A stretch of 64,000 bases of DNA, from NCBI GenBank assembly GCA_003838145.1, contig QYZZ01000047.1, positions 44,927 to 108,926 on the forward strand, given 5' to 3'. Below are positions 1 through 8,157 of this stretch, in pieces. Each line of letters begins with the position of its first letter. The first letter of the stretch is position 1. This DNA is from Tindallia sp. MSAO_Bac2. Lineage in GTDB: Bacteria; Bacillota; Clostridia; Peptostreptococcales; Tindalliaceae. Under the pieces are notes generated by a model. The model did no database searches. It was not told the origin of the DNA and saw nothing but the letters and a program-made list of their open reading frames with translations. The translations under genes and the position numbers were made by a program.

Positions 1-2
1 TT

Positions 3-68
3 GGGTTTACAGTCGAAGTTGAAGGGAATAATGTAACAGCACATTATAACTGGGAGGTAGAAAAATGA
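3..68 (+). CDS. C-terminal end of an unidentified upstream gene
   Basis: The third forward frame is open from the window edge and ends in TGA at 66-68, overlapping the next ATG in an ATGA arrangement typical of tightly coupled genes. The visible tail of about 21 residues ends in NWEVEK and is too short to assign. The following gene has its own GGGAGG ribosome binding site inside this tail. It is probably the preceding member of the chemosensory operon, but that is inference. Confidence 0.45.
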   Translation, partial: GFTVEVEGNNVTAHYNWEVEK

Positions 69-367
69 AAATAACTAAAGATGCAGAAAAGCTGGAATTT
101 TATTTTAACGAGAATATTACCGCTCCAATTGTTAAAGATCTTAAAGAAGAGATTAAAGAAACACTGGAACAAAATAATGAATATAATCATGTGGTGGCAA
201 ATCTTTCAGAGGTGGATTACATCGATTCAACAGGAATCACTCTGATTATAGGCATCTATAAATCAGTTGAGGAGTCAGGTAAAAAATTAACTGTAACGGG
301 TGCTAGAGAAGAGATAAAAAATCTATTTAGTATCATCCGCCTGGACGAAATATTTACGGTACAATAA
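65..367 (+). CDS. STAS-domain protein (anti-sigma factor antagonist type)
   Basis: A single STAS domain of 100 residues. The segment VDYIDSTGITLIIGIY carries the conserved D-S-(T/S)-G around residues 51-60, where SpoIIAA/RsbV proteins are phosphorylated by a partner anti-sigma kinase; the phosphorylatable Ser is the expected switch. GGGAGG precedes the ATG by about 8 bases. It sits directly before cheA, and a PP2C phosphatase of the type that dephosphorylates STAS proteins closes the same operon. No anti-sigma kinase is visible in the window. A function as output or adaptor of the chemosensory system is inferred from that context; the family assignment is firm. Confidence 0.88.
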   Translation: MKITKDAEKLEFYFNENITAPIVKDLKEEIKETLEQNNEYNHVVANLSEVDYIDSTGITLIIGIYKSVEESGKKLTVTGAREEIKNLFSIIRLDEIFTVQ

Positions 368-400
368 TAATCTAAAGAACCAAAAAGAGGGGTGAACTAA

Positions 401-3400
401 TTGATTCATAACGAAGAATTTATTAACGAGTTTATTGAAGAGGCGGAATCCCATCTGCAAATGGTTGAAACTGGTCTTCTGGCCATGGAAGAGGGAAAAA
501 TGAATAAGGAAAACATTAACAACATCTTCCGTTCCATTCACAGTATAAAAGGAACAGCAGGTTTTTTTGGGCTGGACCGCATTGTAGAACTGGCTCATAT
601 CATGGAAAACTTATTGGGCGAAGTCCGTAATGAAAAAATTCAACCGGATTCAGTTATGGTAGACTTACTTCTGACTGGAAATGACCAGTTAAAAGCTATG
701 GTGGATGATGTGTTTAACAGCCACGAGTATGACGTCAGTAAATTAGTTGAAAGCATGAGCAACCTGATGGAAGGAAAAGAAGCAACTTCGAATGATGAAG
801 CCCAAAAAAAAGAATCGGAAACGACGGTCACCAGCACTGAAACGCATGAAACTGTTCTGACGATTAATTCAAAACAAAGAGAACAAATTGAAGATGCTAA
901 AAAACACGGGCATTATCTTTACAGAGTTAAAATTGGAATTAATAAGGATATAGGTGCAAAAGAAATAAGTCCGATCCGTTTTTTTAAAAAAATACAATCT
1001 GTTGGTGAAATTGTGGATTCATACACAGATATAAGCGATATAAAGAGTCTTGATTCTGTTATGGATGCAGATGTTTATTTTTCATTTGTCTTCACAACGG
1101 TTTTGGAAAAGAAATTGTTACCAATAGCCCTTGATATTGAAGATGATACCATAGAAGAATTGAACCTGGATGAACAACTCAGTAAAGAACTGATAACAAC
1201 CCTATCTGAAGATGAAGAAAGCTCTAAAGAAACAGAAGAAACAGAAAATGATGTAACTGAAGAAGCAGAGGTTCATTTTGAAGAAGAACAGGATGAACCT
1301 AACCAAGAAGAAACATTGGAAGAAGTAACAGAATCACAGGAGATTCAAAGCAGTGCATCGGCAAAAAAACCAGCGGCAGTGTCTACCGTTGAAGATAGCG
1401 TAAGGGTACATGTCTCCTTATTAAATGATTTACTTAATCTGGCCAGCGAAATGGTGTTGGGAAGAAATCAACTGCTTCGAAACATTGAAGAGCATCGTAA
1501 GGAAATATCTGGTCTGGATGCAATACTTCAGAATATCGACAGAGTTACCACTGAGCTTCAGGAGAAAGTAATGCAAACAAGAATGCAGCCCGTGGGAAAT
1601 GTTTTTAATAAAATGCCGCGGGTTATTCGTGATTTATCAAAAAAACTTGGTAAAGAAGTAGAATTAAACATTGAAGGCTCTCATGTTGAGCTGGATAAGT
1701 CTATCATTGAATCCCTCAGCGATCCGTTAACACATCTTATTCGAAATGCGGTAGATCACGGATTGGAATCACCAGATAAACGAAAAAAGTCAGGCAAAAC
1801 ACCATCTGGGCAGGTTGACCTGAAAGCTTACCATGAAAGCGGATATGTTCACATTGACATTGTGGATGATGGAGCCGGCATTGATGCAGAAAAAATCAAA
1901 AACAAGGCACTGGAAAAAGGACTTGTCAGCGAATCAGACCTGAAAAACATGAGTGACCAGGAAATACTTCAGCTGCTAATGATGCCTGGTTTTTCAACGG
2001 CTGAAAAAATCACGGATGTATCTGGTCGTGGAGTTGGTATGGATGTAGTAAAAACAAATATTGAGAAACTTGGCGGAACCATCGAAATTACCACTAAACT
2101 GGGAGAGGGAACCACCTTTAGAATGATACTTCCCTTAACGCTTGCTATAATACCTTCCCTCATCGTAGAAGTGGATGAGTTTAAATTTGCCCTCCCTCAG
2201 GTAAACCTGCAGGAAATGGTTCGTCTGAAAACTGGAGATGAAACAAAAAAGATTGAATATGTACACAATGCACAGGTGCTTCGCCTTAGGGGGAAACTTT
2301 TGCCAATTGTTCACTTAGGTAAAGTGCTTGGACTCGAAAGCCATAAAATTAAGGAAATAAACCAGGAAATTGATGATATAACAAGAATACTGGTACTGAA
2401 AGTTGGATCAAAACGTTTTGGTCTGGTGGTGGATCATATCTACGATGAAGAAGAGATTTTAGTTAAACCATTACCGAAGTTTTTCAAAAACTGTCAGTGC
2501 TATTCTGGTGTGACTATTATGGGAGACGGAAAAACAGCCATGATATTAGATCCTGAAGGAATCGTTGCCAAAGCTAGCCTGCGATTTATGGATGAACAGA
2601 CTAAAGCCAGCGAAAGGGAAGCAAGCGCTCAACTTAACGAGCTGAAAGAAATGCAGAATATGTTAATATTCAAATGTTCCGGAGAAGAAACCTTTGGTAT
2701 TGATTTATCGCTGGTTTCCCGTGTTGAGGAAATAAATTCTGATAGTATCGATCATATTGGAAATAAAGAATATATTCAGCATCGTGGCGAAGCTCTCCGG
2801 GTTGTCAGGCCCGAAAGCTACCTTCCCGTTACGAAAAAAGATAATAATCCAAGGAAACTATATGTGATCATTCCCAAGCTTGTTAAGAATCCAATTGGAA
2901 TCATTATTGAAAAAATTCATGATACCATTATGACCAGCATTAAGCTTAACCAGGAGGATATCAAAGGCAAAGGGCTATTGGGATCAACTATTATAAACGA
3001 TAAGATCGTTCTATTAATTAATATTTATGAGCTGTTTGAAATGGTATCCCCGGAGGAATACGAAAATCAGAGTCTGAAAATCAGTTCCAATGACAGGACT
3101 ATTTTACTTGCAGAAGACACACCTTTTTTTGCCCGCTTAACGAAAAATTATCTTGAATGGGCAGGATATCATGTTATTTCTGTAATGAATGGCCAGGAAG
3201 CCTTGGACGCACTTAAGGAAAAACCTGTTGACCTGGTATTAAGTGATATTCAAATGCCGGTAATGGACGGTCTGGAATTAGTGAGAAATATTCGAAAAGA
3301 CCCTGATCTGGCGGCGTTGCCCGTAGTGGCATTAACTTCTATGACCAGTGAAAAAGATCGGGAAATGGGGAAAGAAGCTGGTTTTGATTTCTACGAGTTT

Positions 3401-3469
3401 AAACTGGATAAAGCCACGATTCTTTCAACGTTAAAAAATGCTTTCGAAATGAGAGGTGAAACTGTATGA
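401..3469 (+). CDS. cheA: Hybrid chemotaxis histidine kinase CheA with C-terminal receiver
   Basis: A 1022-residue CheA, longer than the usual 650-700. Order of domains: HPt with HSIKGTAGFF (phospho-accepting His47); a region around residues 170-250 that may be a divergent P2 domain; a very acidic linker (about 265-325); dimerisation helices (335-395); HATPase with N box LTHLIRNAVDHG and G boxes DDGAGID and GRGVGMDVV; a CheW-like domain (about 590-720); a second CheW-like domain (about 750-880); and a receiver with LSDIQMPVMDG, phospho-acceptor Asp949. It autophosphorylates on His and passes phosphate to receivers, here possibly including its own, which may act as a phosphate sink. It starts at TTG 401 behind AGAGGGG. 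The next gene overlaps by ATGA. Confidence 0.93.
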   Translation: MIHNEEFINEFIEEAESHLQMVETGLLAMEEGKMNKENINNIFRSIHSIKGTAGFFGLDRIVELAHIMENLLGEVRNEKIQPDSVMVDLLLTGNDQLKAMVDDVFNSHEYDVSKLVESMSNLMEGKEATSNDEAQKKESETTVTSTETHETVLTINSKQREQIEDAKKHGHYLYRVKIGINKDIGAKEISPIRFFKKIQSVGEIVDSYTDISDIKSLDSVMDADVYFSFVFTTVLEKKLLPIALDIEDDTIEELNLDEQLSKELITTLSEDEESSKETEETENDVTEEAEVHFEEEQDEPNQEETLEEVTESQEIQSSASAKKPAAVSTVEDSVRVHVSLLNDLLNLASEMVLGRNQLLRNIEEHRKEISGLDAILQNIDRVTTELQEKVMQTRMQPVGNVFNKMPRVIRDLSKKLGKEVELNIEGSHVELDKSIIESLSDPLTHLIRNAVDHGLESPDKRKKSGKTPSGQVDLKAYHESGYVHIDIVDDGAGIDAEKIKNKALEKGLVSESDLKNMSDQEILQLLMMPGFSTAEKITDVSGRGVGMDVVKTNIEKLGGTIEITTKLGEGTTFRMILPLTLAIIPSLIVEVDEFKFALPQVNLQEMVRLKTGDETKKIEYVHNAQVLRLRGKLLPIVHLGKVLGLESHKIKEINQEIDDITRILVLKVGSKRFGLVVDHIYDEEEILVKPLPKFFKNCQCYSGVTIMGDGKTAMILDPEGIVAKASLRFMDEQTKASEREASAQLNELKEMQNMLIFKCSGEETFGIDLSLVSRVEEINSDSIDHIGNKEYIQHRGEALRVVRPESYLPVTKKDNNPRKLYVIIPKLVKNPIGIIIEKIHDTIMTSIKLNQEDIKGKGLLGSTIINDKIVLLINIYELFEMVSPEEYENQSLKISSNDRTILLAEDTPFFARLTKNYLEWAGYHVISVMNGQEALDALKEKPVDLVLSDIQMPVMDGLELVRNIRKDPDLAALPVVALTSMTSEKDREMGKEAGFDFYEFKLDKATILSTLKNAFEMRGETV

Positions 3470-3900
3470 CTGGAAAAGCACTGTCATTTTACCTACAAGA
3501 TAAAATGTTTGGGCTGGATATAAGATTGGTAAAAGAAATAAGTCGTAAAGTTGATTTTAGCGTTGTTCCGGATTCTGATCCAAATATTGTCGGCTTAATG
3601 AATCTTCGTGGTCAGGTTGTTACACTGTTTCATCTTGGAAAAATCCTGGGTCTTGAATCCGATGACCTGGAGCAGGAAAAAGAATCGGCCTGTATCATCC
3701 TGAAAGCATTGCCGAATCAGCCTCATCAAATTGGTTTTTTGATAGACAGAACCGGAGACGTTATTGATATCCAGGAGGATTGGTGCGAAAAAACACCGGC
3801 CAATGTGGAAGAAATAAATGGGGAGTATATTCAGGAAGTTGTCAAATTAAATGAAGAGCTTTTATTAATGTTGGATACGGAAGTTGTGTTTGATGCTTAG
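3466..3900 (+). CDS. cheW: CheW-like chemotaxis coupling protein
   Basis: A single CheW domain of 144 residues with the family pattern VGLMNLRGQVVTLFHLG near residues 44-60. CheW docks CheA to chemoreceptors; no receptor gene lies in the window, so receptors must be elsewhere or in the unseen part of the operon. The ATG overlaps the cheA stop as ATGA, indicating translational coupling. With two further CheW-like domains in the CheA, the complex has three CheW-type folds per kinase unit. Confidence 0.92.
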   Translation: MTGKALSFYLQDKMFGLDIRLVKEISRKVDFSVVPDSDPNIVGLMNLRGQVVTLFHLGKILGLESDDLEQEKESACIILKALPNQPHQIGFLIDRTGDVIDIQEDWCEKTPANVEEINGEYIQEVVKLNEELLLMLDTEVVFDA

Positions 3901-3930
3901 TTTTATAATATAAATGAATTAGGTGATCTA

Positions 3931-5046
3931 ATGTCAAAACTTAAAGCGTTAGTAGTGGATGATACAATCATATATAGGAAAATTTTGACACAGGCTGTAG
4001 AAGACACAGGACTTTGTCATGTGGAGAAAACAGCACCAAATGGAGTATTGGCGCTGGAATGGCTTAAACAAAAATCCTTTGATGTTGTTTTACTGGATGT
4101 TTTTATGCCAGAGTTGGATGGCATTGAAACTCTTAAACGGATTAAAAAGGATTATCCTTCTACAGCCGTAATCATGATAAGTGGTGATGGGAACGAAAGT
4201 GTTCAGAATACGGTGAAGGCCCTGGAGCTTGGTGCTATGGAATTCATCATGAAGCCCAGCGGAAGCGATCAGGATAAGAATATGCAGTCCATCACCAGAA
4301 CTCTTAAGATACTTTTTGCACAAATACAGATCCATAAATATGAATATGTTAGCGATAAAAAGAAAACGAAACCTGAGGCCGGTAAAAGAGCTAAACAATC
4401 AATCGATGTAAGTCCGGTAAAACCTGCCAGAATACCAATACGAAAAGTAGAAAACTTTGGCACGCCAGATTTAATACTGATTGCATCATCAACAGGAGGT
4501 CCCATAGCGCTGGAAAAAATATTTACCAAAATCCAGCAGCCGATTAATAAGCCAGTGCTTGTGGTGCAACACATGCCACGACATTTCACAAAAGTATTGG
4601 CTGAATCACTAAAAAATAAGAGTGGGCTTAATATTGTTGAGGCACAGGATCAGCAGGAAGTTAAATCGAAAGAAATTGTAATTGCAGCAGGAGGATTACA
4701 TATGATTACCGTTTCTGAAAACAATAAAAAGATTCTTAGGCTACTGGATACTCCTATGGTTAACGGCGTCAGACCAGCAGCAGATGTTTTGTTTAAAACT
4801 ATTTCAGAAGAATACAAAGGGCAGCGAATTCTAGTGGTTGTCCTGACAGGGATGGGTAATGACGGGATGCGTGGAATACAACAACTCAAAAAATCATGTA
4901 ATGTGCATTGTATTTCTCAAAGTGAGGAAAGCTGTGTTGTTTATGGTATGCCTCGTAGTGTGGAAGAAGCAGGCTTATCTGATGAAGTGCTTCACCTCGA
5001 TGATATAGCACAGCAGGTTTTAAAGATAACTGGTAGTGGGAGGTGA
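3931..5046 (+). CDS. cheB: Protein-glutamate methylesterase CheB
   Basis: A 371-residue CheB. The N-terminal receiver contains LVVDD and VVLLDVFMPELDG with the phospho-acceptor Asp. A linker of about 60 residues rich in Lys follows. The C-terminal methylesterase domain shows SSTGGP (catalytic Ser), VVQHMPRHFT (catalytic His) and LTGMGNDGM (catalytic Asp). It removes methyl groups from, and may deamidate, receptor glutamates and glutamines when phosphorylated by CheA. Its stop is followed within six bases by the likely cheR start, so the adaptation pair is translated together. Confidence 0.95.
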   Translation: MSKLKALVVDDTIIYRKILTQAVEDTGLCHVEKTAPNGVLALEWLKQKSFDVVLLDVFMPELDGIETLKRIKKDYPSTAVIMISGDGNESVQNTVKALELGAMEFIMKPSGSDQDKNMQSITRTLKILFAQIQIHKYEYVSDKKKTKPEAGKRAKQSIDVSPVKPARIPIRKVENFGTPDLILIASSTGGPIALEKIFTKIQQPINKPVLVVQHMPRHFTKVLAESLKNKSGLNIVEAQDQQEVKSKEIVIAAGGLHMITVSENNKKILRLLDTPMVNGVRPAADVLFKTISEEYKGQRILVVVLTGMGNDGMRGIQQLKKSCNVHCISQSEESCVVYGMPRSVEEAGLSDEVLHLDDIAQQVLKITGSGR

Positions 5047-5051
5047 TGCCA

Positions 5052-5897
5052 ATGGTTGCAGCATTGTCAAACAAGGAATTTAATTTATTTCAAAAATATA
5101 TTGAGGAACAGTGTGGAATTGCAATTGGAGATGAAAAAGCGTACCTGATAGAAAGCAGGCTGACAAAATTATTAATAGAAACCAGGTTGAATACCTTTGA
5201 AGAATTATACCAGATGCTTTATCGAAAAAAAGACCCAAAGCTTTCAGAAAAAGTCATTGATGCCATTACCACCAACGAAACGCTGTGGTTCCGCGATAAA
5301 ACACCATGGCTTATCTTGGAAAAAGAGTTACTCCCAACTTATATCGATACAATCCGTAAAACCGGTCAAAAAATTAGAATCTGGAGTGCGGCAGCATCAT
5401 CAGGGCAGGAAGCGTACTCTACAGTAATATCCATTAGTGAGTATCTGAAGAATAATCAGATTAAGGATGTCAGTCTAAATGATTTTGAAATTATTGGAAC
5501 AGATATTTCTGCACCGATATTAGAAATTGCCAAAGCTGGGCGATATGACCCCATATCCATTATGCGCGGCCTTGATCCAAAGCTAAAAGACAAATATTTT
5601 GAAAATGAGGGACGTGTATGGATTTTTAAAGAAGAGTTTAAGAAACATGTTAAATTTCGCAAGTTTAATCTGCAGGATTCTTTTCATTCAATGGGTAAAT
5701 TTGATGTGATATTTTGTCGTTATGTTATGATATACTTTTCTCAGGACTTTAAAAGGGAAATGACTAAAAAACTGGCTCAATCGCTTAAAAAAAATGGTGT
5801 TCTTTTTATTGGTAATTCAGAAATATTTCCTGACTATAAAAACTATTTTGATGTCAGACAATTGGATAAAGGTGTATATTATCAGGTTAAGGGGTGA
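5052..5897 (+). CDS. cheR: Chemotaxis protein methyltransferase CheR
   Basis: SAM-dependent receptor methyltransferase of about 281 residues with an N-terminal helical domain and a Rossmann domain. Visible motifs are TTNETLWFRD, IWSAAASSGQEAYS (SAM-binding loop), IIGTDIS and DVIFCRYVMIYF. It opposes CheB in adaptation. The frame is open from GTG 5043, but GGGAGG ends at 5043, and ATG 5052, eight bases downstream, is the best start. The protein ends at 5897, overlapping the surroundings of the next gene's upstream GTG; no CheD is present nearby. Confidence 0.94.
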   Translation: MVAALSNKEFNLFQKYIEEQCGIAIGDEKAYLIESRLTKLLIETRLNTFEELYQMLYRKKDPKLSEKVIDAITTNETLWFRDKTPWLILEKELLPTYIDTIRKTGQKIRIWSAAASSGQEAYSTVISISEYLKNNQIKDVSLNDFEIIGTDISAPILEIAKAGRYDPISIMRGLDPKLKDKYFENEGRVWIFKEEFKKHVKFRKFNLQDSFHSMGKFDVIFCRYVMIYFSQDFKREMTKKLAQSLKKNGVLFIGNSEIFPDYKNYFDVRQLDKGVYYQVKG

Positions 5898-5905
5898 ATA
5901 AAATA

Positions 5906-6289
5906 ATGAAAATTTTATCTGTAGATGATTCGGCTATTGTGCGAAAAATTATAAGAGGCGCTGTAGAGGTGCTGAATTATGATTTACTTGAAGCGTCAGA
6001 TGGGCTTGAAGGTAAAGAAGTACTCCAAAATCATTATGAAGATATTGGGCTTATACTTTTGGATTGGAATATGCCTGGAATGAACGGAATGGAACTGTTA
6101 ATGGAAATTAAAAAGGAACCTAAATACAGCAGTATACCAGTTATGATGGTAACTACGGAAAGTGAAAAAGAGAATATTGTTAGAGCTATCAAAGCCGGGG
6201 CTGTTCATTATGTGGTTAAGCCTTTTACAATGGAAGAACTAATAAAAAAAATACTGGAATGTTTGGGGCAGGGGGATCAAGATGACTGA
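5906..6289 (+). CDS. Single-domain response regulator (CheY-like)
   Basis: A stand-alone receiver of about 127 residues. It has the acidic pair in LSVDDSA, phospho-acceptor Asp in LILLDWNMPGMNG, the T/S switch residue in MMVTTES and Lys in VVKPFT. No output domain follows, so it probably acts by protein interaction downstream of CheA. The ATG at 5906 is preferred over the in-frame GTG 5894 because AGGGG lies 10-14 bases upstream. It overlaps the next, CheX-like gene by eight bases, which suggests a coupled receiver and phosphatase pair. Confidence 0.9.
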   Translation: MKILSVDDSAIVRKIIRGAVEVLNYDLLEASDGLEGKEVLQNHYEDIGLILLDWNMPGMNGMELLMEIKKEPKYSSIPVMMVTTESEKENIVRAIKAGAVHYVVKPFTMEELIKKILECLGQGDQDD

Positions 6290-6773
6290 ACAAGAACAAG
6301 CTTATCATCGTGCATTTTCAATAGCTGTATCTGAAGTTATGGGAACCATGACCGGATTTGAAATGGAAGAGGACGAAACTTACTCTGATTCGGAAAATGA
6401 CAGTTGCGATCCAACGGGAAGTGAACCTTGTGAAATTAGTGGGGCTATGGTATTGTTGGGTAAAAAGAATGGTATGGCAACTGTGACAATGACACGAATG
6501 ACAGCATCGGTGCTGGTATCTTATATGACAGGTATTCCATATTATGAGCTGGAAGACAGTGATCTTTTTGATGGTGTGGCTGAAATGATGAACCTTATGG
6601 CTGGTAGAGCAAAAGCATTGCTACGTGAAACCGAGTATTATTTTGAAATTTCACCACCTTTTACCATTGTTGGAATTAATCATCATATCGTACATAAAAA
6701 ACAGGCACAATTAATCCAAAAACGATTTGTTTCCAATGATTTATCATTTATACTGAAAGTATTCCATGTTTAA
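6282..6773 (+). CDS. CheX-like phosphatase-family protein with acidic insert
   Basis: A 163-residue CheC/CheX/FliY-type fold. The signature E-x2-N-x3-G appears in GVAEMMNLMAGRAKALL (about residues 104-120); in CheX the Glu and Asn of this helix help dephosphorylate CheY-P. Unusually, residues 25-50 form an acidic segment with two Cys (around DSCDPTGSEPCE), absent from the two related proteins downstream. It overlaps the preceding receiver gene by eight bases. Substrate is not known; the preceding or following receiver is the natural candidate. Confidence 0.8.
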   Translation: MTEQEQAYHRAFSIAVSEVMGTMTGFEMEEDETYSDSENDSCDPTGSEPCEISGAMVLLGKKNGMATVTMTRMTASVLVSYMTGIPYYELEDSDLFDGVAEMMNLMAGRAKALLRETEYYFEISPPFTIVGINHHIVHKKQAQLIQKRFVSNDLSFILKVFHV

Positions 6774-6817
6774 ATATCATCATTAAATTCAACTTATTAA
6801 ATTAGGAGGCGATAATA

Positions 6818-7174
6818 ATGAAAAGAGTATTAATTGTGGATGATTCTCCAATCATTCATAATTTATTAAGGAAAGTACTGGAAAGAAATGGTTACGAAGT
6901 ATGTGGCGATGCAAAAAACGGAAAAGAAGGCGTTGATATGTATAAAGATTTAAATCCGGATATTGTCTTTATGGATATCACTATGCCGGTAATGGAAGGA
7001 CTTGATGCAGTTAAGCTGATAAAAGAATTTGATCCTGAAGCAAAAATAATAATGCTTAGTGCCATGGGCGACGAAGAACTCAAGGAAGAAGCAAAAGGGT
7101 TGGGAGTAGACGTTTTTCTGAAAAAACCCTTTGACGATTATAAAATCGTCAGTGCTATCTCAAAAGTAGTATAA
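6818..7174 (+). CDS. cheY: Chemotaxis response regulator CheY
   Basis: A 118-residue single receiver domain that closely fits CheY of Firmicutes and Thermotoga: LIVDDSPIIH, DIVFMDITMPVMEG with the phospho-acceptor Asp, MLSAMG with the switch Ser, and FLKKPF. Phosphorylated by CheA, it would bind the flagellar switch or another target. AGGAGG lies just before the ATG. It is followed by two CheX-like genes that may set its dephosphorylation rate. Which of the receivers in this operon is the motor effector cannot be told from sequence. Confidence 0.9.
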   Translation: MKRVLIVDDSPIIHNLLRKVLERNGYEVCGDAKNGKEGVDMYKDLNPDIVFMDITMPVMEGLDAVKLIKEFDPEAKIIMLSAMGDEELKEEAKGLGVDVFLKKPFDDYKIVSAISKVV

Positions 7175-7197
7175 TAAAAACATGAGGAGGAAACTAA

Positions 7198-7677
7198 ATG
7201 GATGATCGGTTACGAAAACCTTTTATGGAAAGTACCAAAGATATGATTATGCAAATGGCCTCTGTTGAAATAAATGAACAAGGTGAATTTTTAGACCAGA
7301 CAGAAGACATAAGCTCATATGGAGTTGCAACTCTGGTAACATTCGTTGGAAAGGTAAAAGGAAGATTATTGCTGGATATGGAACCGGAAGTTGCTTCTGA
7401 AATTGTTAAACAGGTTTTAGGCGAGGAACTAAATGATTCCAAAGATGCAACATTTATGGGTATGATTGCCGAATTAAATAATATTGTTGGCGGCGATGCG
7501 ATAACCCGTCTCAATAATGATATGTCCTTTGGGTTACGTCTTGCCTCTCCCGCTGTATTTACAGGAAAAAATGTTATTATCTCCATTCCTAAGATTCAGT
7601 CATCCACCATGGAATGTCAGACGAAATTTGGCAAAATGAGAATCAATATTGCTTTCGAAAGGGGTGGAGAAAATTAA
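7198..7677 (+). CDS. CheX-like phosphatase-family protein
   Basis: A 159-residue CheX/CheC-type protein. The catalytic-type helix reads MIAELNNIVGGDAITRL (about residues 88-104), keeping the Glu, Asn and Gly. The N-terminal part (KPFMESTKDMI) is typical of CheX. AGGAGG precedes the ATG at the right distance. Its stop overlaps the next ATG as TAATG, so the two CheX-like proteins are co-translated and could form a heterodimer; that is inference. Confidence 0.84.
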   Translation: MDDRLRKPFMESTKDMIMQMASVEINEQGEFLDQTEDISSYGVATLVTFVGKVKGRLLLDMEPEVASEIVKQVLGEELNDSKDATFMGMIAELNNIVGGDAITRLNNDMSFGLRLASPAVFTGKNVIISIPKIQSSTMECQTKFGKMRINIAFERGGEN

Positions 7678-8144
7678 TGGATGTTAAATATATTACGCCG
7701 TTTTTAGATTCTGTAAAAAACATAATGGAACAATTTGGTTTTGAAAAAGTAGAACGTGGCAGTATTCGAAAGAAAGACAACATGAATGTAGACATGGATA
7801 CTATTTCGATTGTTGGCCTGGTAGGTGATGTAAAAGGAAATGTTAGCTATGCTTTTTCTGAAGAAACAGCTAAAACCATCATTTCTAAAATGATGATGGG
7901 AATGCCGGTGGAAGAGTTGGATGAAATGGCAAGAAGTGCCATGTCTGAATTTGCCAACATGATAACTGGAACTGCTATTGCGAATCTTTCCGGAATTGAA
8001 GAGGTTAATGAGGTAACACCGACCCCACCTTCTATCATTTACGGTAAAGAAATATATATGATCATCACACCAATGGAAACCCTTGCTATTGATCTGGAAA
8101 CAGATGCCGGCAAGATTGAGGTCAATATTGGTCTGGAGATGTAA
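7677..8144 (+). CDS. CheX-like phosphatase-family protein
   Basis: A 155-residue CheX-type protein beginning MDVKYITPFLDSV; this opening is the CheX norm, so ATG 7677 rather than any upstream codon is the start, with GGGGTGGAG just before it. The active-site-like helix is AMSEFANMITGTAIANL (Glu and Asn kept). It overlaps the upstream CheX gene by one base (TAATG) and is followed by the receiver-PP2C gene. CheX proteins hydrolyse CheY phosphate; three in one operon is unusual. Confidence 0.85.
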   Translation: MDVKYITPFLDSVKNIMEQFGFEKVERGSIRKKDNMNVDMDTISIVGLVGDVKGNVSYAFSEETAKTIISKMMMGMPVEELDEMARSAMSEFANMITGTAIANLSGIEEVNEVTPTPPSIIYGKEIYMIITPMETLAIDLETDAGKIEVNIGLEM

Positions 8145-8157
8145 GGAGCGCATCGTT

